34,145 bases of DNA, taken from Andreesenia angusta (GTDB taxonomy: Bacteria; Bacillota; Clostridia; Tissierellales; Gottschalkiaceae). Below are positions 6,963-17,000 of this stretch, one piece after another. The notes under the pieces are model-generated. The model saw only the letters and a list, made by a program, of their open reading frames with translations, was not told the DNA's origin and made no database searches. A program made the translations under genes and the position numbers. Numbering within the stretch: the first letter of the stretch is position 1; each line of letters starts with the position of its first letter. Location: contig JAUNVB010000001.1 of the NCBI GenBank assembly GCA_030537835.1, forward strand, positions 7,292 to 41,436, in the 5' to 3' direction.

Positions 6963-8715
6963 ATTCATCACCTCTGTTCCAGAGATTATAATAAAGACCT
7001 TTTTCTTTTAATAATTTATCATGTGTACCTTGTTCTGCAATCCTTCCTTCATCAAGCACCACTATATTATCAGAACCCTTTATAGTATAAAGTCTATGAG
7101 CTATTATGACTGCAGTCTTATTCTTTAAGAGATTTTTTAAAGCTTTTTGTATATTTCTTTCATTGTCAATATCAGAATAAGATGTGACTTCGTCTAAAAC
7201 CACTATTTTAGCATCTTTCAATATTGCTCTAGCTATTGATATTCTTTGTTTTTCTCCCCCAGATAATTTTATTCCTGAGTCCTCTCCAATAATTGTATTA
7301 TAGCCATCTGGTAAACTCATTATAAAATCATGTATCTGTGCATTTTTACAAGCTGATATTATCTCTTCTTCTGTCCTATCCATTCCCAGCATTATATTAT
7401 TGAATATACTGTCGTTTAACATAAATACATCTTGAAATACAAAAGAAGTTGAATTCATCAGTTCTGACATTGGAATTTCTTTTAAAGATTTCCCATCTAT
7501 CAATATATCTCCTTCTTCTATATCCCAGAATCGGCCTATTAGCATACCAATAGTCGTCTTTCCAGATCCTGAAGGTCCAACTAATGCAATCGTCGTATTC
7601 TCTTCTATTTTTAAAGAGAAATCTTTTATCACATTTTTATCTTCATAAGCAAAATTGACATTTTTAAATTCTATAACGCCTTTTTCAATCGTCTGCTTAG
7701 ATTCTGTAGCTTTACTATCATACTGAGGATTTTCTTCTAATATCTTTCTTACATTTTCAGCTCCCATTAAGAGCATCGATAGATTTCCTCCAAGATTAAG
7801 TATTTTTAAAAAAGAATTTAAAAATACTGTACCTAGTAATAAAAACATTACGAAAGAAGGTAGATCTAATCCTCCAGATAAATATAATAGCCCCCCAATA
7901 GGTATTACTACTAATATTCCTCCTGAGTCTATTAATTCCATTCCAAATACATAGGTAGATATACTCTTATCACATATTTTGATCCAGTATTTTAAATATT
8001 CATGTACTATATCTACATAGTTTTTAAAATTTTTAGCCGTCAAATTAAAAGCTTTAAAGACATTCATTCCATGGATATATTGAATTATTGTTCCATGTAA
8101 TTTCTTTAAATAGTAATTATATTCTTTCATACTTTCATTATAACTCTTATACATCCAAGCTTGTGTAGCTGTAGCTAAGATAAATGGTACTAATAATAAT
8201 AGTGCTAACCACCATTTTAAATATAATAAGTAAATGATTACGGCTATTGGTATCACTAAAGACTCGAATAAATCCGGTATCTGATGAGCTATGAATAATT
8301 CTAATTTTTCAATATCTTCGTCTAATGACTTTTTAATGCTACCAATTGAATTTCTCCTAAAAAAACCGAGATTTAAATGGCCTAAATGTTCTACAGAATC
8401 AAGTCTTAATTTATATAGAATCGAAAATGCTGCCATATGTGAAGAAGCTAAGCCAATAACTGTAAATAATATATTCAATATGACCGCTATAGCTGTTAAT
8501 ATCGTATAGTTTTTAATACTATTAATATCAGGATTTTTTTCTATGATTTCAGTTATTATCTTATAAACCAAGACGTATGGCGCTAATTTACAAAGAGATG
8601 CTATTGCTGAAGAAAATGCAGATAAATAAATTTTATACTTATGCGCTCCCGATTTTCTGAGAATAAATCTTATATTGCTCTCCTTCTTCATCTCTTTATC
8701 TTTTGTTACTTCCAT
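6955..8715 (-). CDS. ABC transporter, fused permease/ATPase (first half of a heterodimer)
   Basis: A 586-residue exporter-fold half-transporter with a membrane domain (about 20-320) and an ATPase domain (about 345-586). Visible motifs are Walker A GPSGSGKTT, Q-loop FVFQDVFML, signature LSGGEKQRISIARAIL, Walker B IVVLDEVTSYSD and H-loop IIAHRLYTI. Both halves keep the catalytic Glu after Walker B, so neither ATP site is obviously dead. The D-loop here is SYSD rather than the usual SALD. The stretch AHQIPD followed by IHGMNVFKAFN in the membrane domain is typical of the YbtPQ-like subgroup. It is the promoter-proximal gene, with GAGGAGGG before the ATG and a Fur-like box over the -10. Substrate is inferred, not shown: an iron-chelate importer is favoured. 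Confidence 0.85.
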   Translation of the reverse strand: MEVTKDKEMKKESNIRFILRKSGAHKYKIYLSAFSSAIASLCKLAPYVLVYKIITEIIEKNPDINSIKNYTILTAIAVILNILFTVIGLASSHMAAFSILYKLRLDSVEHLGHLNLGFFRRNSIGSIKKSLDEDIEKLELFIAHQIPDLFESLVIPIAVIIYLLYLKWWLALLLLVPFILATATQAWMYKSYNESMKEYNYYLKKLHGTIIQYIHGMNVFKAFNLTAKNFKNYVDIVHEYLKYWIKICDKSISTYVFGMELIDSGGILVVIPIGGLLYLSGGLDLPSFVMFLLLGTVFLNSFLKILNLGGNLSMLLMGAENVRKILEENPQYDSKATESKQTIEKGVIEFKNVNFAYEDKNVIKDFSLKIEENTTIALVGPSGSGKTTIGMLIGRFWDIEEGDILIDGKSLKEIPMSELMNSTSFVFQDVFMLNDSIFNNIMLGMDRTEEEIISACKNAQIHDFIMSLPDGYNTIIGEDSGIKLSGGEKQRISIARAILKDAKIVVLDEVTSYSDIDNERNIQKALKNLLKNKTAVIIAHRLYTIKGSDNIVVLDEGRIAEQGTHDKLLKEKGLYYNLWNRGDEYV

Positions 8716-8748
8716 ATTATCCCTCCTCTATATTGAATTGTAAATATA

Positions 8749-8763
8749 TGATAATAATTATTA
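8749..8763. promoter_or_regulatory. Fur-family (Fur/PerR/Zur-like) operator over the ABC operon -10
   Basis: TGATAATAATTATTA matches the 7-1-7 Fur-family consensus TGATAATnATTATCA at 13 of 14 specified positions. It overlaps the -10 hexamer, an ideal place for repression. The three Gram-positive Fur-family regulators share this core, so iron, peroxide and zinc responses cannot be told apart. An iron response fits the transporter type best. Confidence 0.6.
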
Positions 8764-8788
8764 TATACTTTTCCATCGATTTTTTCTA
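8760..8788 (-). promoter_or_regulatory. SigA-type promoter of the ABC operon
   Basis: On the minus strand: TAGAAA (-35, 8783-8788; 4 of 6), 17-base spacer, TATAAT (-10, 8760-8765), about 45 bases before the ATG. Confidence 0.6.
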
Positions 8789-8793
8789 GTAAA

Positions 8794-8834
8794 AATTAAA
8801 AGTCGGTCATAATTTAATATGCCGACTTTTAATT
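8794..8834 (-). terminator. Terminator of the whiA-to-glycosidase operon
   Basis: A 13-bp stem (8794-8806 with 8822-8834, core AAAAGTCGG/CCGACTTTT) with a 15-base loop. On the minus strand the T-rich tail reads TTTTAATTTTT. It lies 24 bases after the glycosidase stop codon. Confidence 0.8.
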
Positions 8835-8857
8835 AAAAAATCTATTCAATTTAAACT

Positions 8858-11296
8858 CTAATTCAATTCAAATATGCTCACTCTTTGATCAAGAGGTCTA
8901 TAACTTATTTTCATATCTAATGATTCTGCAATGAATCTTATAGGTACAAAAGTTCTTGAATTTCTTAATATCGCTGGTGAATCTATTTTTATATCTTTTC
9001 CATTTACTTTTATAGTATTAGAGCCTATCGGTATTTCAATATCATTATTTTGATAATTTAATCTTACTATTTGATTTTCACCAATCCATTCAACTTTTCC
9101 ATCTAAAGCTTCTATTAAAAATCTTATAGGTACCATAGTTCTCCAGTTCTCAGTAAATAATTCTACATCCATACCATATTCATTGCCATTTATGCTATAC
9201 TTACTACTCCCTATATTCATATGAATAGTTTTTGAATTAGTAATAGGATTTTCTTCAACTATAGTCACTCTCTCGTCTATAGGTCTATACCCAACCTTCA
9301 TATTTAAAGCTTCTGCAATAAATCTTATAGGTACAAAAGAGCGTGAGTCTTTTAATAGTGCAGCTGAATCCGTAAATATCTCTTCTCCATCTACATTTAT
9401 GCTATTAGAGCCTATAGGTATTTGTATATTTTTTCCATTATAATACAATAATACTGTCTGAGACTCAGCATGCCAATCTACTTCTCCACCTATAGCTTCT
9501 ACTAGAAATCTTATAGGAACCATAGTTCTTCCATTTGAAGTAAATAATTCAGTATCCATATTCATATTGCTTTCATTTACCTTGTACTCACTCTTACCTA
9601 TATGCATTTCTATTATATTTGTATTCTTATCATATATAGTATTATCTGAATATTTATCTCCAAGACTTGCACCTAGTTCCCCGGATCTCTTTCCATTTAA
9701 ATCACTAATATATAGATTGTTATCTATAATATCAATATCTCCATTGAATCCATTTAAAGAGACATTTGAAACTCTTGGATCTATATCTACTAATCTACCG
9801 TCATTAGTTCTAGCTATTAAAGAATATTTTATACTATCACCAGGAGCAACTCTTCTAGATGAAGTATTTACACCTATACTATCAATATATGATGAATCTA
9901 ATATATTGATTTTTTTGCTATTCATTAGTCCTTCATTCGTAACTAAATTAATATAAGTCTCTCCTGGATTCAAAGCTAGAAAATAGTGACTATTAAACTC
10001 TCCAAATCCACCTTCCTCATATAGTGAATATCCTAAGCTATACTTATCTATTGTATTTCCATCTCCATCTTTTGGATTGCCAATTTCATAATAAGCTCTT
10101 TCACCTATCAAGATAGTATCAGGGCCTTCAATATTAAAATCTGTAAGCACTCCTGGTATTGCATTGCTGAATATACCGATTCCATTTACTACTTTTCTCT
10201 CATAACCATTTTTCTCAGGATTTATAACACGACTCTGAACTCCATTTTGCTTTACTACCATTGCAGTAGAGCCTCCACCATCTAGATTAACAGCTCTAAA
10301 ACTTCCTATTGCCTGCATAAATCTAGATAATTGTCCTAATTTCATCCCATCACTTCTTGAAGTCCTACCTTCAACTGAAGCTATATAAAGTTTTTTACCA
10401 TCTGCTGATATTCCTGCAGCTGTCCTAGCTCTATTTCCTTCTAATGCATTTAGATCCTTAGTATAATTTAATGTTTGATTATTATCTACTAATAATCCAT
10501 GTCCACCGATTAAAAATTTCCAATCAATATCAGGTGTCAAATTATATTTAAGATTGACATAATCCCCAACCCTAATATATGAATATACAAAATCCATTGC
10601 TAAACCACTTGCTTGCAATATATATTTCCCATCAGGCACTGGAAAATTGAATCTTCTTCCTTCACTAATCGCTTCAACGATTCCATCTGAATTAATCAGA
10701 ATTTCTGAATTATTTGCATCACCTCTAGTGCTAGCTGCCCAAAAATCTGTATATAATTGAAGCTTATCTTGATGTGAATACTGTAGATCAGGCTCATACC
10801 AATAATATGTTTTATTTACTCCATCTATTGGAAAAATTCTCCCTGACATAGTCTGCAATTCTCCATCAAAGCCTATTGGTAATATTTGAGCCGTATTATT
10901 CTGATCAATACCTAAAGAATAAACTCCCTGTAATACACAAGGTGAACTCTTAATATCTCCATCTATTATTGATGCACCATTCGGAGTTCCTTCTAATCTC
11001 ATATTGAAAAAATCCCCATTAGTAACCGCTTTTGCATCAGTTATTTCAGCCATTCTACTAACAGTCGCTCTCTGATTATATTTTCCCTCACCTGCTATTA
11101 CGTTTAATTCTATATAAGGATTATTTAGATCGCATTCTAAAACATTTGCATAGTGATTTCCACCATCATTTATCATATATTCATTTCTCACTAATCCTGC
11201 AGATATCGGTGTAGATGAAATCAATTCATAGCTACTTGCCTCAGAAATTGATGAAATTGACAGGACTATAAAGAATAATATTGTAATTTTTCTCAT
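8858..11296 (-). CDS. Secreted phosphodiester glycosidase family protein with two copper-amine-oxidase-like stalk domains
   Basis: An 812-residue exported protein. Residues 1-20 (MRKITILFFIVLSISSISEA) form a signal peptide. The phosphodiester glycosidase (NAGPA-like) domain spans about 30-380 and shows TNGDFFN, GNRARTAAGIS (near 289) and NLDGGGSTAMVV (near 335), the usual conserved blocks. A middle segment (about 385-555) resembles a cell-surface beta domain. The C-terminus is two tandem copper amine oxidase N-terminal-like domains (about 562-683 and 692-812). Each has TMVPIRFL..EA and FVPIRFIAE..L followed by YRP. The family removes phosphodiester-linked sugars; in bacteria the target is probably a surface glycan or sporulation-related polymer (inferred). 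It starts 17 bases after pyk and closes that operon. Confidence 0.88.
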   Translation of the reverse strand: MRKITILFFIVLSISSISEASSYELISSTPISAGLVRNEYMINDGGNHYANVLECDLNNPYIELNVIAGEGKYNQRATVSRMAEITDAKAVTNGDFFNMRLEGTPNGASIIDGDIKSSPCVLQGVYSLGIDQNNTAQILPIGFDGELQTMSGRIFPIDGVNKTYYWYEPDLQYSHQDKLQLYTDFWAASTRGDANNSEILINSDGIVEAISEGRRFNFPVPDGKYILQASGLAMDFVYSYIRVGDYVNLKYNLTPDIDWKFLIGGHGLLVDNNQTLNYTKDLNALEGNRARTAAGISADGKKLYIASVEGRTSRSDGMKLGQLSRFMQAIGSFRAVNLDGGGSTAMVVKQNGVQSRVINPEKNGYERKVVNGIGIFSNAIPGVLTDFNIEGPDTILIGERAYYEIGNPKDGDGNTIDKYSLGYSLYEEGGFGEFNSHYFLALNPGETYINLVTNEGLMNSKKINILDSSYIDSIGVNTSSRRVAPGDSIKYSLIARTNDGRLVDIDPRVSNVSLNGFNGDIDIIDNNLYISDLNGKRSGELGASLGDKYSDNTIYDKNTNIIEMHIGKSEYKVNESNMNMDTELFTSNGRTMVPIRFLVEAIGGEVDWHAESQTVLLYYNGKNIQIPIGSNSINVDGEEIFTDSAALLKDSRSFVPIRFIAEALNMKVGYRPIDERVTIVEENPITNSKTIHMNIGSSKYSINGNEYGMDVELFTENWRTMVPIRFLIEALDGKVEWIGENQIVRLNYQNNDIEIPIGSNTIKVNGKDIKIDSPAILRNSRTFVPIRFIAESLDMKISYRPLDQRVSIFELN

Positions 11297-11313
11297 AATT
11301 TTCTCCTATTCTC

Positions 11314-13080
11314 TTATTCTTCTATATCTTCGATTCCACCTTTATATATTACTCCTACTTCTGGATCTATTGTAACAGTCTCGCCTTGGAATATTCTGTT
11401 CTTTATATCTGAAATTCCAACAATAACAGGTATTCCTAGACTCAATCCAACTATTGCCGCATTCGAAGTCATACCACTCTCTTCTGTTATAATACCACTA
11501 GCTCTTTTTAAATAGTCAATCATGGCTTTTTCAATAGATATGGCAACTACTATATCTCCATCTTGGAAATTTTCTTCAAAATCATTTATATTTGATACTA
11601 CACATACTCTACCTGTAGCTCTCTCAGTTCCTATTCCAATTCCTTTAATAGTTATCTGTCCTACTTTATGAATTTTAATCATATTCGTAGAACCTGAAAC
11701 TCCTACTGGTATCCCTGCAGTTATGAAGACTAAATCTCCATCTTTTATAAGCCCATGGTCTTTTGAAGAATTTATTGAATGCTCAAATAATTCATCCGTT
11801 CCATTAGATGGTGGTGAAATTATTGGTGTAACACCCCATATTAAATTGAGCTTTCTACAAACTCTATCATCTTGTACTGCTGCTATAATAGGAGCTCTCG
11901 GTCTCACCTTAGCTACAGCCTTTGCTGTATAACCGGAAGATGTCGGTGTCAGTATTGCTTCTGCTCCTAAATTTAAAGCTCCTGCAGATGCAGAGAAGCA
12001 AATAGATTCTGTTATTGTACTTCCTAAATCTAGTGATTTAGTTCTGATCATCTTTTTATAATTTATAGAATCTTCCATTCTTTTTCCTATTCTAGCCATA
12101 GTCTTAACAGCCTCTAATGGATATTTCCCTATCGCAGTTTCTCCAGATAACATTACAGCATCTGTTCCATCTAAAATTGAATTTGCAACATCTGTAACTT
12201 CTGCTCTAGTAGGTCTTGGATTTCTAGTCATAGAATCAAGCATCTGTGTAGCTGTTATAACAGGCTTTCCAACCTTATTACATCTTTTTATAATATCTTT
12301 TTGCACTAATGGAACCTCTTCTGGTGGAATCTCCACTCCTAAATCACCTCTAGCAACCATTATTCCATCCGTCGCTTCAACGATTTCTGAGATATTCTCA
12401 ACACCTTCATAATTTTCTATCTTTGATATTATATCTATATCTTCCCCACCATTATCTTCTAATACTTTTCTTATATCAATAACATCCTGTGCCTTTCTAA
12501 CGAATGAAGCTGCAATAAAATCTACTTCGTTTTCTATTCCAAAAACTATATCATCTATATCTTTTTGCGTAACAGCCGGTAGACTTATTTTCACCATAGG
12601 GATATTTATTCCCTTATGATTAGATACTTCTCCACCATTATTTACCTTACATTTTATCTCTGTATCTTTTATTTCTAATATCTTTAACTCTATTAGTCCA
12701 TCATCTATTAGTATTCTATTTCCAACTTCAACATCATTTACAATATTTTCATAAGTTATTGGTATTAATTCCTGATTACCCATAACCTGTCTTGTGGTTA
12801 CTATGACGTCTTGACCCGTTTCAAGAAAAACTTTGCCACCTTCAAAATCACCAGTTCTTATCTCAGGACCTTTAGTATCTAACATTATGGCTACTGGTCT
12901 ATTCGCCTTCTCTCTAGCCCTTTTTATAGTATCTATAATTTCTTTATGCCCTTCATAAGTTCCGTGTGAAAAGTTTAATCTCGCCACATTTAATCCATTT
13001 TTCATCAATTCAATTAATAATTCCTCATCATTTGATGCAGGCCCTACTGTACAAACTATTTTAGTCTTTTTCAAAAACAT
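11314..13080 (-). CDS. pyk: Pyruvate kinase
   Basis: Converts phosphoenolpyruvate and ADP to pyruvate and ATP, the last glycolytic step. The catalytic barrel is clear: KIVCTVGPAS, VARLNFSHGTYEGH, IMLDTKGPEIRTG, then DIDIISKIENYEGV, DGIMVARGDLGVEIP, KPVITATQMLDSM with PTRAEVTDVANSILDGTDAVMLSGE. At 588 residues it is the long Firmicute form with a C-terminal PEP-utilising-like swivel domain (about 480-588). In that domain the motif reads SGMTSNAAIVG, with Asn where related enzymes carry the phospho-accepting His, so it looks structural only. The gene follows pfkA by 17 bases in the same operon, with AAAGGGGAG before the ATG, which couples the two control points of glycolysis. Confidence 0.97.
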   Translation of the reverse strand: MFLKKTKIVCTVGPASNDEELLIELMKNGLNVARLNFSHGTYEGHKEIIDTIKRAREKANRPVAIMLDTKGPEIRTGDFEGGKVFLETGQDVIVTTRQVMGNQELIPITYENIVNDVEVGNRILIDDGLIELKILEIKDTEIKCKVNNGGEVSNHKGINIPMVKISLPAVTQKDIDDIVFGIENEVDFIAASFVRKAQDVIDIRKVLEDNGGEDIDIISKIENYEGVENISEIVEATDGIMVARGDLGVEIPPEEVPLVQKDIIKRCNKVGKPVITATQMLDSMTRNPRPTRAEVTDVANSILDGTDAVMLSGETAIGKYPLEAVKTMARIGKRMEDSINYKKMIRTKSLDLGSTITESICFSASAGALNLGAEAILTPTSSGYTAKAVAKVRPRAPIIAAVQDDRVCRKLNLIWGVTPIISPPSNGTDELFEHSINSSKDHGLIKDGDLVFITAGIPVGVSGSTNMIKIHKVGQITIKGIGIGTERATGRVCVVSNINDFEENFQDGDIVVAISIEKAMIDYLKRASGIITEESGMTSNAAIVGLSLGIPVIVGISDIKNRIFQGETVTIDPEVGVIYKGGIEDIEE

Positions 13081-13097
13081 TTTTATCTCCCCTTTTT

Positions 13098-14063
13098 TTA
13101 AATAGATAATTCATTGGCAATCTCGTGATCTCTATTATGAAATGACTTTTCAGTATTTAAAGCATCTTCTATACTTAAATCTATAATTTGCGATCCACGA
13201 ATTCCAATTGCTCTACCACTCTTTCCTTCTATTAATAATTCGACTGCTCTTGATCCCATTTTACTAGCTATTATCCTATCATATGCACTTGGATTTCCGC
13301 CTCTTTGAATATATCCTAATATAGTTACCCTAGACTCTATACCAGTGTTTTTTTCAATAGTCTTAGCTAATTCAAATGGAGTTATCTTGCCTTCACCTTC
13401 TGCAAATACTATTATAGCATGTTTTTTTCCTCTGCTCTTTCCCTCTAAAAGCTTTTTGCATATAGCATCTACATCTATTTCTTTTTCAGGTAGAACTATT
13501 GAGTCTGCTCCTCCTGCAAGACCTGAATACAATGCTATATCTCCGCAATTTCTTCCCATAACTTCAACTATTGTAGCTCTACCATGTGACTCTGTAGTAT
13601 CTCTTAGTCTTCCAATAGATTCCGTTACAGTATTTATAACTGTATCAAATCCTATAGTAGCATCTGTATAACCCATATCGTTATCTATAGTTCCCGGAAT
13701 AGAAATTATGGGAAATCCTTTCTCATATAGAGCTTTCGCCCCTCTAAAACTACCATCTCCTCCTATTACCACTAATCCATCTATTTTGAATATTCTCAAA
13801 ACATTCAATGCCTTATTTTGACCTTCATCAGTCTTGAATTCAGTACTTCTAGCAGTTTTTAAGATTGTCCCACCTCTTTGAATTATATCAGCAACAGATC
13901 CAAGATTCATTTCATAGATATCAGCTTCCATAAGGCCACTATATCCTCTCCTAATTCCAAATACTTCTAATCCATTATATATAGCTGTTCTTAAAACAGC
14001 TCTAATAGCAGCATTCATTCCAGGTGAATCTCCACCGCTAGTCATAACACCTATTCGTTTCAT
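13098..14063 (-). CDS. pfkA: ATP-dependent 6-phosphofructokinase
   Basis: Phosphorylates fructose 6-phosphate to fructose 1,6-bisphosphate in the cytoplasm, the committing step of glycolysis. At 321 residues it matches the homotetrameric bacterial enzyme. Motifs seen are [19 protein letters not shown] (ATP site), [23 protein letters not shown] with TIGFDTV (catalytic Asp region), [11 protein letters not shown], and [14 protein letters not shown] near the C-terminus. Allosteric control by ADP and PEP is expected from the family. It lies 9 bases after dnaE and 17 before pyk. AGGTGA precedes the ATG. Confidence 0.98.
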   Translation of the reverse strand: MKRIGVMTSGGDSPGMNAAIRAVLRTAIYNGLEVFGIRRGYSGLMEADIYEMNLGSVADIIQRGGTILKTARSTEFKTDEGQNKALNVLRIFKIDGLVVIGGDGSFRGAKALYEKGFPIISIPGTIDNDMGYTDATIGFDTVINTVTESIGRLRDTTESHGRATIVEVMGRNCGDIALYSGLAGGADSIVLPEKEIDVDAICKKLLEGKSRGKKHAIIVFAEGEGKITPFELAKTIEKNTGIESRVTILGYIQRGGNPSAYDRIIASKMGSRAVELLIEGKSGRAIGIRGSQIIDLSIEDALNTEKSFHNRDHEIANELSI

Positions 14064-14072
14064 AAAATCACC

Positions 14073-17000
14073 TCAATTGTTTTTTTCAATTACCTTGACA
14101 TTATCTTTTCCTAAGAAAATATTTAATTCTTCTATGAGATCAGTATTCAAGCTATCTGCCCAGATATTTCTATTCCCTCTTATGACCTTTTTATTTTCCT
14201 CTATATATAGAAATACTGGTGTATTTCCATGGTATTTAGAGAGTATTCCCGAAATTCCATTTATTATTTTATTATCGTATCTATCTAATCTTAAATAGAG
14301 CTTTTTATCGTCTGCTTTTAATTTTTCTGCTAATGTAATCTTATTGGCTATTATGGATTTTCTTCCTTCATCCTCTGATATACTAAGTCTTCCTTCTAAT
14401 AGAATTATATTATCTTCTTTTAGAATTTCTCTAGATTCTTGAAAAGTATTAGGAAATACCACAATATCTAATTCTCCAAATAGATCTTCTACTCTTAGAA
14501 ATGCCATCATCTTATTATTGCGAGTATATTGATTCTTTATCTGCGTTATAATGCATAATAATTTTACATATTGTCCTTCTTTTACATTTGCTTTTTCATA
14601 ATCTGAATCCATATCATCGGATTCATTCCCTGTTATATCTATAGTATTTATACTGGAATATTTTTCAATCTCTTTTGTATAATCATCTAATGGATGTCCT
14701 GTTATATATATTCCGGCAACTTCTTTTTCGAATGATAGTAATGTCTTTTTATCAAACTCCTCAATATCTGGAATTACTTCTTCATCTGTATTCTCATTTA
14801 TTTCTTCAGTTTTTTCTTCTTGTACATCATATAAGGATATCTGTCCGCTTATATTATTTCTTTTCTCAGTATTTATACCATTTAAAATATTTTCAAATGA
14901 AGCTATTAATTCTGCTCTTTTATATCCCATAGAATCAAAGGCTCCTGCCTTTATTAAATTCTCTAACATTCTCTTATTTAATAAAGAGGAATCTACTCTC
15001 TTACAAAAATCTGTAAAGTTCTTAAATAGTCCATTTTCTTCTCTTTCTTTAATTATTCCTTCTATTGAATTAGTCCCTACATTTTTTATAGCAGTCATTC
15101 CGAATCTCATCTTACCATCTACTACTGTAAATTTATGAAAGGACTCATTTATATCTGGCGGAAGAATGTCTATATTAAGCCTCTTAGCTTCATGTATATA
15201 TAGTGATACAGAATTTTTATTTGCCATAACACTAGAAATTAAGGCCGCCATAAACTCAACCGGATAATAATATTTTAACCATGCTGTTCTATAAGCTACT
15301 AGGGCATAAGCTGCTGAATGAGATTTATTAAATGCATATTTAGCAAAATCAATCATCTCATCATAGATTATATTTGCTGATTTCTCATCTACACCTCTTC
15401 TAATAGCTCCTTCTATTTCATAATTACCATGCTCATCCTTTTTTCCATAGATGAAGTTTTTCCTTTCTTCTTCCATAACATCCATTTTCTTTTTACTCAT
15501 AGCTCTTCTAACTAAATCTGATCTACCCATAGAATATCCGCCTATATCTCTTACTATCTGCATTATCTGCTCTTGATAGACCATACAGCTATAGGTCGTA
15601 TTTAATATAGGTTCTAATGCATCATTCGTATATTTAATCTTTTCAGGATTCATCTTATATTTTATATACCTTGGAATTTGACTCATAGGTCCAGGTCTAT
15701 ATAAGGCATTTGCCGCTACAATATTTTCAAACTCTGTAGGTTTTAGTTCTTTTAAGACTTGCCTCATTCCTGCAGATTCAAATTGAAATATTCCAAGAGT
15801 TTCTCCTCTGCTAAACATTTCATATACATTCGAATCTTCTACTCCGATATCGTCTAGATCTATTTTTATTCCGTGAATTTTCTCTATTAGAAACAATGAA
15901 TCTCTTATGACAGTAAGAGTTCTAAGGCCAAGAAAATCCATCTTTAAAAGCCCTAATTCTTCAAGTTCTGTCATAGTGAATTGTGTAGTTATATTATCTT
16001 TATTCCTAGATAATGGAACTAATTCAGTAACTGGATCTTTCGATATTACAACACCTGCTGCATGTGTAGATGTATGTCTAGGAAGTCCTTCTACAGCTCT
16101 AGCAAAATCTATTATTTCTTTCGTCTCTGCATCTGATTCATACATTCTCTTTAAATCTGGATTCATATCTAAAGCCTTATCTATAGTCATATAGAGTTCC
16201 ATAGGAATTTGTTTTGCAATAGTATCTACCTTGCTATAAGGTATATCCATTGCTCTACCTACATCTCTTATTGAACCTCTCGCTGCCATAGTACCAAAAG
16301 TTACTATCTGAGCCACTCTATCTGCACCATATTTCTTTATAACATAGTCTATTACTTCTTCTCTTCTCTCATAACAAAAATCTATATCTACATCTGGCAT
16401 AGATATTCTCTCAGGGTTTAAAAATCTCTCAAATAATAAATTGTATTTTAAAGGGTCTATATCTATTATTCCTAACGCATAAGATACTACACTTCCAGCG
16501 GCAGAACCTCTTCCCGGCCCTACCATTATTCCATTTTCTTTTGCAAATCTAATAAAATCCCATACTATTAAGAAATAATCAATATATCCCATATCTTCAA
16601 TAGTCTTAATTTCATAATTAAATCTTTCCCTTATTTCATCCGATATGATTTCATACCTCTTCTTAAGTCCCTTTTCAGCTATATATCTAAAATATTCTGA
16701 TTTTGAATCCCACTCCTCTGGTATATCGAATTCTGGAAGATGTAGAGTATTGAAATCTAATTCTACATGACATCTATCTGCTATTTTCTTCGTATTTTCT
16801 ACAGCTTGTTTAGGAAATAGTTTTCTCATTTCCTCTTCCGATTTTAAATAGAATTCTTCTGTAGGGAATTTCATTCTTTTTTCTTCATTTATAGTAGTTC
16901 CTGTTTGAATACATAATAAAATATCATGCACTTTTGCATCTTCTTTTCTAATATAATGTGAGTCGTTAGTACATACTATTGGAATACCAGTCTCTTTAGA

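Noticed and set aside
9567..9956. 129-codon open frame opposite the glycosidase gene
   Set aside because: Wholly antisense to a well-supported coding region, low-complexity hydrophobic translation, no ribosome binding site or known motif.
14675..14932. Plus-strand frames inside dnaE (also 14077, 15907) and inside pyk, pfkA and PFOR
   Set aside because: Shadows of real genes in AT-rich DNA, with no supporting signals.
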